Shown one piece after another: positions 23,691 to 32,261 of a DNA stretch of 64,000 nucleotides; position 1 is the first letter of the stretch, and the number at the start of each line of letters is the position of its first letter. This stretch comes from Allohahella marinimesophila (GTDB lineage Bacteria; Pseudomonadota; Gammaproteobacteria; Pseudomonadales; Oleiphilaceae): the NCBI RefSeq assembly GCF_039538005.1, contig NZ_BAABBO010000001.1, positions 558,001 to 622,000 on the forward strand. Reading direction: 5' to 3'. The notes under the pieces were generated by a model that searched no databases, had not been told where the DNA came from, and worked only from the letters and a program-made list of their open reading frames with translations. A program made the position numbers and the translations under genes.

Positions 23691-26600
23691 ATGACGGACA
23701 TCAACGGCAGTAATCACAGCGATCTTATTATCGGCTCTCGAAAAGACGATGAAATAGAGGGTAATGACGGCAATGATCTGATCCTCTCGGGCTCGGGTGA
23801 TGACGTGGTCAATGGTGGTGCCGGGGATGATCTCATATTGAGTGGAAACGGCGACGATACCGTCGATGGCGGCTCAGGTAATGACCTGATCTCCGGTGGC
23901 AATGGTGACGATACCCTGTCGGGTGGTGATGACAGTGATGCGCTGTTCGGCGGCCGTGGCGACGACACCCTTCATGGTGATGACGGCGACGATGCACTGT
24001 TCGGAGAGCAGGGCGATGATATCCTGATTGGTGGTCGGGGCAGCGATCTCATCGACGGCAATGGCGGCTACGATGTGGCCGTATTTGCAGGCGAGCGAAG
24101 CGAGTACCGGATTGAGCAGATCGGATCTGCCTGTTTCCGTGTCACCCACCTCGCCAGCGGAGATCAGGACCTGGTGGTCGACGTGGAACAGTTTCGCTTT
24201 GACGATGGCGATATCGACCCGACTGATCCCCCCCCAGAAAATCTTGCACCAGTCGCTGTTGACGATGCCGCCGTGACCGACGAAAACACCGCGGTGACAG
24301 TAGATGTTCTGGCAAATGACACCGATCCCGATGGCGATGCCCTTACAGTATCCTCTGCGAGTGCCGCCAACGGCACTGTCGTCATCAATGCCGATGGTTC
24401 ACTGACTTACACCCCGGATGCCGACTTTACCGGCGAAGACAGCATTCTCTACACCATCACCGACGGCAATGGTGGAAGCTCTGAGGCCTCAGTGGCCGTC
24501 ACGGTAAATGACACCAACGCGTTGCCTGTCGCGGTCGACGACAGCGCAAGCGTTCAGGAAGAAGCTGGTCTCAGCCAGATAGGCAATGCCCTGCTGAACG
24601 ATCTTGCAGGCGATGGCACCATGATCATCAGTATGGTCAATGGTGATGCCCTGAATGTGGGTGCAAGCGTTGCTGGCTCCAATGGTGGCCTGTTTGTGAT
24701 GGCTGCCGATGGCTCTGTTTCTTTCGATCCAGATGGGCAGTTTGCTGCATTGAACGCGGGTGAAACGGCGACTACCAGTGTGACCTACACCATCAGCGAT
24801 GAGGATGGTGACCTGAGCACAGCTACTTATACCGTTACCGTTGAAGGTCAGAATCCATCGACTGCGCCCGACGCGGCCATTGACAGTGCGGTTGTGAGCG
24901 AGGATGAATCGTCAGTCGTCTTCGAGAATGTGCTGGCGAACGATACCGATGCCGATGGTGACAGCCTGTCAGTGTCGGAAGTGGCTGGTTCATCTGCGAA
25001 TGTCGGGCAGCAGATTGCCGGTAGCCAGGGCGGTTACTGGGTGCTGCAAAGTGACGGTCGGGCAGAGTTCTTCACCAATGGTGAGTTCGACTTCCTCGCC
25101 GTTGGCGAGGAGACCACAGAGACCCTGCAGTACAAGATATCCGACGGTCGAGGTGGAGAGGATTTCAGTTCGGTCACGGTCACTATTACTGGTGCCAACG
25201 ACGCGCCCGTCGCCACGGACGATCTCTACGAGGTCCGGGAAGGTGAGTTCTTCGTCGCCCTGAACATCTTTACCGATAACAGACTTGTTCAGAACGATAT
25301 TGATAGCGATCTCAACGATACGCTTCGAATCACTGAGGTCAATGGCCAGGTGATGACGGGCAACAGCATGACGGTCACCGGTTCGAACGGCGGGGAATTT
25401 TTGGTATACGCTGACGGTAGGGCACGACTAAGTGCAGAAACCGGCTTTGAAAACCTGGATCAGGATGAAGTCCTTCTCACACAAATCAGTTATACCGTGA
25501 GCGACAGTAACGGGGCGAGCTCGACGGCCACGGTGACTATGCAGGTCAATGGTGAGAATGTTGCCGTCATTGCCTATGATGATGCAGTGAGCACGGATGA
25601 CCTGACTGCCGTGGATCTCAATGTGCTGGCCAACGACCAGAATGGTGATGCGCCTGCGGTCGTGACCGAGGTCAATGGCAGCGCCGCGCAGGTTGGCGCC
25701 GTGATTGCAGGTTCTAGCGGCGGACTCTTCGTCATCGACGCAGACGGCAATGCAGATTTCGACCCCAATGGTGAGTTCGACTATTTGCAGGAAGGAGAGA
25801 GCGCCACTACCAGCGTCACCTACACGATCAATGATAACGACGGCCAGACCTCGACGGCCACGCTGACAGTGACGGTCGACGACGCTGGTAACCAGGTACC
25901 GGTAGCGGTAGCCGACAGCGTCTCCGCGACCGAAGGCGCAAACCAGTTGTCGCTGCTCAATGCGCTGGTCAACGATATTCGAGGAGACGGAGCGTCCACA
26001 GTCGTGGCTGTCGCAGGCGGCGCCGGCAATGTTGGAGCTCCGGCTGCAGGATCGAATGGCGGAGAATTTACGATTGCAGCTGATGGCTCGGTGATATTCG
26101 ACGCCAACGGCGATTTTACCTACCTGCAGGGCGGCGAAACCGCGATCACTACGGTCACCTATACCATCGCTGACGAAGACGGTGATACATCCACTGCGGT
26201 TTATCAGGTGACTGTGAACGGCGTAGCCAACCAGGCGCCACGGGCAGTCAATGATAGCGGTACGATAAACGAAGATGCGCCATCTCTGATTCTGTCCAAC
26301 GTATTGCTCAACGACACCGATGCTGATCAGGATGAGCTGTTTGTCTCTGCAGTGGCCAGGAGCGCTACCAAGGTCGGCGAAGTCGTGGCTGGCACCAATG
26401 GCGGCTACTGGATACTCGAGGCTGATGGTACAGCCGAATTCTTCACTGACGGCGACTTCGACTACCTGGGTGCGGGCCAGCAGGTCACTGAACAGTTGCA
26501 ATACACAGTGTCAGATGGTGCAGGCGGCAGTGCGTTCGGTAACGTGTCCGTTGTGGTGACTGGTGCCAACGATGCGCCGGTCGCCGTGGATGACTTTTAT

Positions 26601-27254
26601 CAGGTCAACGAAGGCAGTTTTCGTTTTGCTCTGAATATTCTTACCGACTCGCGGCCGGTGGGTAACGATACCGATGCGGATGCGAACGCGATCATTCGGG
26701 TGTCCGCTGTGAATGATGTGCCGATGTCAGGCACCAGTATCACGGTCGCCGGCTCAGAGGGTGGGGCGTTCCAGATTTATGCTGATGGCCGTGCACGGTT
26801 CAGCGCCGAGACGGGATTCGATTACCTGAAGGCTGGAGAAACGGTGATCACTACGGCCGAATATACGATCACGGATGGCAGCGGGGCATTCTCCACTGCA
26901 CTGATCGAACTCGAAGTCACAGGCGTCAATGATGCTGTGGTAGCCGCTGCTGATGAGGCTGCCACCGATGAGGCGACTGCCGTGAGCATACGCGTACTGG
27001 AGAACGATACTGACCTGGATGGGTACGCACTGTCGATCCTGTCGTTCGATGACAGCTCGCTGACTGGCTCAGTAGTGGCGAATGCCGATGGCAGCTTCAC
27101 CTACGATCCTGCCGGTCAGTTCGACGCGCTGGCCGCAGGTGAGACGGCGACCGATACGTTTACCTACACGGTCAGCGATGGCAACGGCGGCACCAGCATG
27201 GCCACGGTCGAGGTGCTGATCAACGGCACTGACAATGACTTTCTGGCTGGTTGA
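23691..27254 (+). CDS. RTX / cadherin-like repeat surface protein, type I secreted
   Basis: 1187 aa, very acidic, no Sec signal, no cysteine-rich part. Residues about 5-130 are a dozen RTX nonapeptides (GGxGDDxLx type) that bind calcium, followed by a post-RTX segment ending VVDVEQFRFDDGDI. From about 185 to the end run nine cadherin-like or VCBS-type domains of about 100-115 aa, each starting like APVAVDD and containing ANDTDxDGD and YTISDxxG. Domains 2-5 and 6-9 form a repeated A-B-C-D block (24522-25895 and 25896-27236). It is followed without a gap by the ABC exporter and adaptor, so it is the likely substrate, probably an adhesin or matrix protein. The RTX block is at the N-terminus, contrary to most such proteins, and the chain ends GTDNDFLAG, like a lone RTX repeat. 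Confidence 0.93.
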   Translation: MTDINGSNHSDLIIGSRKDDEIEGNDGNDLILSGSGDDVVNGGAGDDLILSGNGDDTVDGGSGNDLISGGNGDDTLSGGDDSDALFGGRGDDTLHGDDGDDALFGEQGDDILIGGRGSDLIDGNGGYDVAVFAGERSEYRIEQIGSACFRVTHLASGDQDLVVDVEQFRFDDGDIDPTDPPPENLAPVAVDDAAVTDENTAVTVDVLANDTDPDGDALTVSSASAANGTVVINADGSLTYTPDADFTGEDSILYTITDGNGGSSEASVAVTVNDTNALPVAVDDSASVQEEAGLSQIGNALLNDLAGDGTMIISMVNGDALNVGASVAGSNGGLFVMAADGSVSFDPDGQFAALNAGETATTSVTYTISDEDGDLSTATYTVTVEGQNPSTAPDAAIDSAVVSEDESSVVFENVLANDTDADGDSLSVSEVAGSSANVGQQIAGSQGGYWVLQSDGRAEFFTNGEFDFLAVGEETTETLQYKISDGRGGEDFSSVTVTITGANDAPVATDDLYEVREGEFFVALNIFTDNRLVQNDIDSDLNDTLRITEVNGQVMTGNSMTVTGSNGGEFLVYADGRARLSAETGFENLDQDEVLLTQISYTVSDSNGASSTATVTMQVNGENVAVIAYDDAVSTDDLTAVDLNVLANDQNGDAPAVVTEVNGSAAQVGAVIAGSSGGLFVIDADGNADFDPNGEFDYLQEGESATTSVTYTINDNDGQTSTATLTVTVDDAGNQVPVAVADSVSATEGANQLSLLNALVNDIRGDGASTVVAVAGGAGNVGAPAAGSNGGEFTIAADGSVIFDANGDFTYLQGGETAITTVTYTIADEDGDTSTAVYQVTVNGVANQAPRAVNDSGTINEDAPSLILSNVLLNDTDADQDELFVSAVARSATKVGEVVAGTNGGYWILEADGTAEFFTDGDFDYLGAGQQVTEQLQYTVSDGAGGSAFGNVSVVVTGANDAPVAVDDFYQVNEGSFRFALNILTDSRPVGNDTDADANAIIRVSAVNDVPMSGTSITVAGSEGGAFQIYADGRARFSAETGFDYLKAGETVITTAEYTITDGSGAFSTALIELEVTGVNDAVVAAADEAATDEATAVSIRVLENDTDLDGYALSILSFDDSSLTGSVVANADGSFTYDPAGQFDALAAGETATDTFTYTVSDGNGGTSMATVEVLINGTDNDFLAG

Positions 27255-29038
27255 GCCGGTCTTGCAGGGTCATTGATGTGAGTGCTGCAAAGGCATCACC
27301 TAGCCAGTTGAGCGCGGCCCTGTCGCGCGTCAGACGTGGCTTCCTGCCAGTGTTCGCTTTCAGCCTCGTGGTCAACGTACTGTTGTTGACCGCGCCGCTG
27401 TTCATGCTGCAGGTGTATGATCGGGTGCTATTGTCTGGTAGCCGGGAAACGCTGTTCTTTCTGTTCGGTGTCGCTGTCTTTGCGCTCCTGGTGCTGGGCC
27501 TGATCGATTCGATCAGGCAGCGACTGCTGGTCAGGGTGGCGAACCGCTTCGATGACGACCTGGGCAGCACGGTGTTCGCCGAGACGCTGCGATTTTCTCG
27601 ATCGTCGCAACCTGTACATGACCTCAATACCATACGCACCTTCATCAGTTCGCCCTATACGCTTGCTCTCTTCGATGCACCCTGGATACCGCTTTTTCTC
27701 GGTCTGGTGTACCTGCTGCATCCACTACTCGGCCACATCGGTCTTGCGGGCGCGCTGTTGCTCATCGGTCTGGCGGTTCTCAATGAACTGATATCGCGTG
27801 CCGCCTATAAACAGGGAAATATGGCATTGGGACAGGCCTCCAGTTTCGCCGAACACAGTACGCGTAATCGTGAGGCGGTATTGGGCATGGGCATGGCGCC
27901 TGCGTTGTCGCGGCTGTGGCAGAAAAGACAGGGGGCAGGTTTGTCATTGCTGAGTGTCGCGGCTGAGCGCAATGCCCGTCTTTCGACATTCGCCAAGGTG
28001 ATCAGGCAGTTTCTGCAGATTGCGGTGCTCGCTGCTGGTGCCTGGTTGACCATGGACAACATCACTACTGCAGGCGTCATGATTGCAGCCTCAATCATAA
28101 TCGCCAGAGCACTGGCGCCGATCGAGCAGTCGATACAGGGATGGCGCACACTGGTCAGCGCCAGGCAGGCACTGCAAAGCCTCGACAATTTTCTTGAAAC
28201 GGCAGACTCTCAGAAACCAGGCATGCAGCTCCCGCGTCCCCGTGGCGAGCTCGCGATCTCCAGGGCCAGTCTTTCCGCAACCATGCTCACAGGCTCCGGT
28301 CTTGCGATAAAACCGCTGCTGACAGATATTTCGCTGGCACTGCCCGCAGGCAGTTCACTAGGCGTTATTGGGCCCAGTGGCGCTGGCAAGACCTCGCTTA
28401 TCAGGCTCATTCTGGGCGTGTCGTTCGCGGACTCCGGCGAGGTGCGCATAGATGGGGCGGAAATGACGCCACAACTCAGGGATCAGTTCGCCGGGTTCAT
28501 GGGGTATCTGCCTCAGGACGTGGAGCTTTTCGATGGCAGCGTAGCGGAGAATATCGCCAGATTTTCTGATGCAACTCCGAATGACATCATGGAGGCCGCT
28601 CGCCTGGCTGGTGTCGAGACAATGATCCTGTCGTTGCAGGCAGGCTACGACACGCCTATCGGGCCCGCCGGTGTGCCATTGTCCGGCGGTCAGAAGCAGA
28701 GAATTGGGCTGGCGCGCGCGCTGTTCGGCAGTCCGGCCATAGTCGTGCTGGATGAACCGACCTCAAGTCTGGACGCGGAGGGGCAGCAAGCTTTCCAGTC
28801 TGCTCTCAGAGCTCTGAAAGCCCGCGGCACAACAGTCATCACGATCAGTCATCAGTCACACCTGCTCAACGAGACAGACTTCCTGGCCTTGATGGCCAAC
28901 GGCAGGCTCGAACGCTTCGGGCCTACAAAAGCGCTGCTGGCTGACATGCTCAGACCGGAAGCTCGTCGTCGGTCCGAGCCAGTGATCATTCGAAAGTCTG
29001 CGTCAGTGGTGAATCTACGGGAGTCGGGTGATGAGTAA
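27251..29038 (+). CDS. Type I secretion ABC exporter (PrtD-like permease/ATPase)
   Basis: 595 aa from TTG at 27251, which overlaps the RTX stop (TTGA); a GTG at 27278 is an alternative. The N-terminal half has six membrane spans (FAFSLVVNVLLLTAPLFMLQVYDRVL, WIPLFLGLVYLLHP, AVLAAGAWLTMDN). The ATPase has Walker A GPSGAGKTS, Q-loop YLPQDVELFDG, signature LSGGQKQRIGLARAL, Walker B IVVLDEPTSSLD and H-loop TISHQ. It lacks the N-terminal C39 peptidase or C39-like domain, so it belongs to the PrtD/AprD class that handles RTX proteases and adhesins without cleavage. Second gene of the operon; the outer-membrane TolC-type partner is not in the window. Confidence 0.95.
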   Translation: MSRSCRVIDVSAAKASPSQLSAALSRVRRGFLPVFAFSLVVNVLLLTAPLFMLQVYDRVLLSGSRETLFFLFGVAVFALLVLGLIDSIRQRLLVRVANRFDDDLGSTVFAETLRFSRSSQPVHDLNTIRTFISSPYTLALFDAPWIPLFLGLVYLLHPLLGHIGLAGALLLIGLAVLNELISRAAYKQGNMALGQASSFAEHSTRNREAVLGMGMAPALSRLWQKRQGAGLSLLSVAAERNARLSTFAKVIRQFLQIAVLAAGAWLTMDNITTAGVMIAASIIIARALAPIEQSIQGWRTLVSARQALQSLDNFLETADSQKPGMQLPRPRGELAISRASLSATMLTGSGLAIKPLLTDISLALPAGSSLGVIGPSGAGKTSLIRLILGVSFADSGEVRIDGAEMTPQLRDQFAGFMGYLPQDVELFDGSVAENIARFSDATPNDIMEAARLAGVETMILSLQAGYDTPIGPAGVPLSGGQKQRIGLARALFGSPAIVVLDEPTSSLDAEGQQAFQSALRALKARGTTVITISHQSHLLNETDFLALMANGRLERFGPTKALLADMLRPEARRRSEPVIIRKSASVVNLRESGDE

Positions 29039-30338
29039 ATCTGCCAGTACAACGCCGGCCCGCAGCCTGCAGGGACTGATCATCAGTGGCGTCCTCATCA
29101 CTGGCATCGGATTTGGCGGCTTTCTCACGTGGGCTGCCTCGGTGCCCCTGGCCAGTGCGGTGATAGCGGAAGGTGTGGTGAAGGTTGGTTCAGAGCGGAA
29201 GCGAATCCAGCATCTGGAAGGTGGACTGGTCAAACGCATTCTGGTGCGGGAAGGGGAAATGGTCAGGGCCGGACAGATTCTGGTAACGCTGGATCAGACC
29301 TTCGCTGAGTCGGAGTATCTCCTGCTCTCACAGCAGCTCAACGCCCTGCAGGTGCGGGAAGCGGCCCTCCTTGCTGCGCAGACCGGACAGGATGCCCTGA
29401 GCTTCCCGAAGCACCTGCTTGAGCAGGCGGACCCGATCATGCAGTCCAGAATGCGTGAAACAGAAGCGCTGTTTGAGCTGGACCGAAGCACGCTCAAGGG
29501 AAAGCTGGCCATATTGGAGCAGCAGAGCCTGCAACTCGGCGATCAGATTCGTGGCATGCGTGCCGAAGTGCTTGCTGGCGAGGAGCAACTGGCTTTGATA
29601 GAAGAAGAGCTGGCCTCCCTTGAAACACTGCTGCAACGGCGCATGACTGGCAAGGCACGTTCGCTGGAACTGAAACGTGAAGCCGCCCGCGCACGAGGAG
29701 AAATCGCGAGTCTGAATACGGCTATAGCCGAGGCACGAACCAAACAGTCTGAAATTGAACTGGAGCGCGAACAGTCGCGGCAGGAGTATCGCTATGAAGC
29801 CGCCAATGAATTGCGTGAGTTACGTGGCGATATGGAGACGCTGGTTCAGCGCTTGGCCGCCAGCACCAACGTGCTTGAGCGTGTCAGCCTCGCAGCGCCC
29901 GTCGATGGTGTCGTTGTCGATCTCGCCATCCACAACATTGGTGAAGTGGTGCGGCCAGGCGATACCTTGATGGAAATCGTTCCTGCGAGAGATGAACTCG
30001 TCATCGATGCCAGGATTCGCCCACTTGACGTCGATAAGGTGAGCGGCAGACAGGCTGCTCGTGCCCGCCTCTCAGGCTATCGTCAGCATGAGATGCCGGA
30101 GCTGCAGGGTACGCTGGAGTTCGTATCTGCGGATGCACTCTTCGATGAACAGAGCGGGCAATACTACTTCGAGGCCAGAATTGTCATGGACAATGGCGCG
30201 AACCCCCTATGGGGAGAGGAGACGGTCAAACCAGGCATGCCCGCAGAAGTCTACATTCTCACCGGCGAATCGACGCCACTCCAGTATTTTGCAGAGCCTC
30301 TGCTGACGGCCTTCGATAAAGCCTGGCGCGAACAGTAA
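29031..30338 (+). CDS. HlyD-family periplasmic adaptor of type I secretion
   Basis: 435 aa from the ATG at 29031, which overlaps the exporter stop by 8 nt; a GTG at 29028 precedes it. One N-terminal span (LIISGVLITGIGFGGFLTWA), then VIAEGVVKVGSERKRIQHLEGGLVKRILVREGEMVRAGQ (lipoyl-like half), a long coiled-coil hairpin (about residues 90-285, rich in Glu, Leu, Arg, Gln), the second lipoyl half (LAAPVDGVVVDLAIHNIGEVVRPGDTLMEIVP) and a C-terminal beta-barrel (VKPGMPAEVYILTG). It bridges the ABC exporter to an outer-membrane channel. Last gene of the operon, 6 nt from the convergent DUF2914 gene. Confidence 0.95.
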   Translation: MSKSASTTPARSLQGLIISGVLITGIGFGGFLTWAASVPLASAVIAEGVVKVGSERKRIQHLEGGLVKRILVREGEMVRAGQILVTLDQTFAESEYLLLSQQLNALQVREAALLAAQTGQDALSFPKHLLEQADPIMQSRMRETEALFELDRSTLKGKLAILEQQSLQLGDQIRGMRAEVLAGEEQLALIEEELASLETLLQRRMTGKARSLELKREAARARGEIASLNTAIAEARTKQSEIELEREQSRQEYRYEAANELRELRGDMETLVQRLAASTNVLERVSLAAPVDGVVVDLAIHNIGEVVRPGDTLMEIVPARDELVIDARIRPLDVDKVSGRQAARARLSGYRQHEMPELQGTLEFVSADALFDEQSGQYYFEARIVMDNGANPLWGEETVKPGMPAEVYILTGESTPLQYFAEPLLTAFDKAWREQ

Positions 30339-30344
30339 GTCAGC

Positions 30345-31340
30345 CTATTCGACGACTTCGAAAGTGGTCACGGCCAGCTTCTTGCCAGTCGCATCAACGA
30401 TCTCCACCCGCCAGTCACCGATCATGGTCGGAATGATCTTCTTGCTGGAAGAGGCACGCATTGGTGACACCCATGGCTTGATGACGACCTGAGCGATGCG
30501 ATCATCGTTCAGATACCAGTTATGAAAGAGCTCCTCACCCACATAGCCGCGCGTCTGAGTGAACATGAAGACGGTGATGAGGTCCTGCCCATTCAAGCTC
30601 ACGGCATTCTTGTAGATACCGATGGGCTCGCGTTCGCGTAAACCCCTGGCGAGACTGGCTCTGGCAATCGCTTCAGACAATATCTCGGTGGTCGTCGGCT
30701 TGCCACGCTCACTGTCAACGCCTTGGGCCACAGCGGGGTCGGCATCAGTGTTGGTGTCAGCCACTTCGTCCTGCATGCCATCGACGTCAGCTGAGTCATT
30801 TCCGGAGGCTTCCTCGGTTCCGGGCGCTTCGTCAATGACCGGCGCATCGTCGACTATGACAGTGTCCGGTTCGGCAACTGTCTCTTTAGGGGCTTCACTG
30901 CCTGATGTTGCGCTGTCACCCACATCGGCTTCTGATTCGTCCCCTATGCCAGTAGATGATTCATCTAGAGTGGGCTCGAGAGCAGAGTCAGGCTCTACGC
31001 TGCCAGGCGCGTCTGCCACAGGCGCGTCTTCGACCTGTGAGGCGAAGACAGGCGCGTCGGCTGGCGTCGGTGTCATCGCGGATTGTTCATAATCGCTCAG
31101 CGCGTCATCAGTGCGACCGTTGCTTTCGTTACGCTCGGCCGCCAACTCGGCGCTGCTGCCGGGGATGACCGCTTTTGGTGCGGTGTCGAACTGACTGAAG
31201 GCCCAGAAGGCAAGGCCACCGATGATGAATATCAGCAGCAAGCCGAATAGAACGATTCGATGCCAGTAATAGACAGTCACCGTGCTTGGTGCGCTGATTC
31301 TGTCTTTGCGGTGAGCTGAAAACCCGTTCTTCTGGCTCAT
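30345..31340 (-). CDS. DUF2914 domain membrane protein with acidic linker
   Basis: 331 aa. One membrane span near residues 30-52 (IVLFGLLLIFIIGGLAFWAF), then about 160 residues of low-complexity Asp/Glu/Ala/Ser/Val/Pro linker (many DxADAP and SEADVGDS type runs), then a DUF2914 domain (PF11141) at the C-terminus: AVSLNGQDLITVFMFTQTRG, ELFHNWYLNDDRIAQVVIKP, GDWRVEIVDATGKKLAVTTFEV. The topology places DUF2914, a small beta domain, in the periplasm. Function unknown; in other bacteria DUF2914 often occurs with membrane-anchored regulators. It ends 6 nt from the type I secretion operon on the other strand. Confidence 0.83.
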   Translation of the reverse strand: MSQKNGFSAHRKDRISAPSTVTVYYWHRIVLFGLLLIFIIGGLAFWAFSQFDTAPKAVIPGSSAELAAERNESNGRTDDALSDYEQSAMTPTPADAPVFASQVEDAPVADAPGSVEPDSALEPTLDESSTGIGDESEADVGDSATSGSEAPKETVAEPDTVIVDDAPVIDEAPGTEEASGNDSADVDGMQDEVADTNTDADPAVAQGVDSERGKPTTTEILSEAIARASLARGLREREPIGIYKNAVSLNGQDLITVFMFTQTRGYVGEELFHNWYLNDDRIAQVVIKPWVSPMRASSSKKIIPTMIGDWRVEIVDATGKKLAVTTFEVVE

Positions 31341-31394
31341 GAGTCTCTTTTTATATGAAGTTGGCGGAAGGCCGCAGGACCCTATCGATGGCCG

Positions 31395-31847
31395 CTATTT
31401 ATTGCGGGCAAGATGTCTTTTGACGAGGCTGCGGTGATTTCTGGTGATCTTTTCATACTCGGTCGCCATCTCAGACGATGTCAGAATTTTCAGCAGTTTA
31501 CCGTTGCTGTAGAGTCTATACGATCTGTCCTTGATCGCCGCAACTTCTAGAGGCGTATCGTTCACGGCGTAAAAGGCCTCCTGATAGTGTCTGATCAGAT
31601 CGAGGTCGCGTCGTATGGAGTACAGCGCTTCAAGCATGTTTGACGCATATATGCCCGATTGAATCGAGGTGCCCGGCTTGTTGACGATATCACCGAATGG
31701 CGTGATGCCGAACGGAGCCATTGGGCTGACGTCGTCTTTAGCCAGCTCCTGATACTCAATATCTCCCTCAAGGTCGGTAATCGGAATCCGGTTTCCGAAA
31801 TAATCGATTAAGCTGATACCTACTAATTGTGCCGAAACCATACACAT
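31395..31847 (-). CDS. Hypothetical protein, no recognised family
   Basis: 150 aa from ATG 31847, which has GGGAG 4 nt upstream; a TTG at 31868 is also in frame. The product is soluble (MCMVSAQLVGISLIDYFGNR...), with no signal peptide or membrane span. It has an N-terminal acidic part (TDLEGDIEYQELAKDD) and a basic C-terminus ending NHRSLVKRHLARNK. A segment of about 40 residues (ASNMLEALYSIRRDLDLIRHYQEAFYAV) is probably helical. I recognise no domain. It sits 54 nt from the DUF2914 gene on the same strand and is divergent from urtA. Confidence 0.6.
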   Translation of the reverse strand: MCMVSAQLVGISLIDYFGNRIPITDLEGDIEYQELAKDDVSPMAPFGITPFGDIVNKPGTSIQSGIYASNMLEALYSIRRDLDLIRHYQEAFYAVNDTPLEVAAIKDRSYRLYSNGKLLKILTSSEMATEYEKITRNHRSLVKRHLARNK

Positions 31848-31868
31848 ACTTCTCCCATGTCGGCGCAA

Positions 31869-32261
31869 TGGTACATTATTCGGTCTTCAGAGTTTAAGAC
31901 CTTACTCATATTTTATCCGCTTCCCGAAGTGCGTGTCGAAAAGTAGATGGACGATGTGCGTTCATACCGTGTCGCACCATTCCGGTGCACTGGTACCTTG
32001 CCATACCACCTTGAGATCAAATCTGGTGCACGAATGCTGGCGATCTTTGAGGGGGGCATCTGATAGTTCCCCCTGCCACCCACGGATTCGCTAGTAAACA
32101 GGCGTGAATTGGGCGGAAGTGATGGCCTGGCACGCTCTGTGCTAAATCCCTCCTGCGTTACGCGACAAGATTGCCAAATAACGGCCCCAACCCAGAGAAG
32201 CACACTTCAATAAATGCTCCGTAGGCCAGGGATCAATCACACAGAAGACACAGGTACTTTC
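31869..32261. promoter_or_regulatory. urtA regulatory region: NtrC dyad, sigma-54 promoter
   Basis: No gene is supported in these 393 nt. At 31974-31988 is GCACCATTCCGGTGC, a perfect match to the NtrC enhancer pattern GCACC-N5-GGTGC. A second, half-conserved element is at 32015-32029 (right half GGTGC intact). At 32128-32143 is TGGCACGCTCTGTGCT, matching the sigma-54 consensus TGGCACG-N4-TTGC except for one T (G here), with GG and GC at the proper spacing. This predicts a start near 32154 and a leader of about 108 nt before the urtA ATG at 32262. The layout (enhancers about 130-175 nt upstream) is that of a nitrogen-limitation promoter. Confidence 0.8.
32128..32143 (+). promoter_or_regulatory. 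Sigma-54 (RpoN) -24/-12 promoter of urtA
   Basis: TGGCACG, 4 nt, GTGCT. The -24 GG and -12 GC pairs are both present and 12 nt apart. The base before TGG is C, also favoured. Upstream NtrC dyad at 31974-31988 supports it. Confidence 0.8.

Noticed and set aside
25428..26501. 357-aa reverse ORF inside the RTX gene
   Set aside because: It is a mirror frame of the repeats, with no recognised domain and no promoter or ribosome site.
23691..27254. RTX toxin (hemolysin) reading
   Set aside because: There is no pore-forming or enzymatic domain and no acyltransferase gene of HlyC type; the cadherin-like domains fit an adhesin or matrix protein better.
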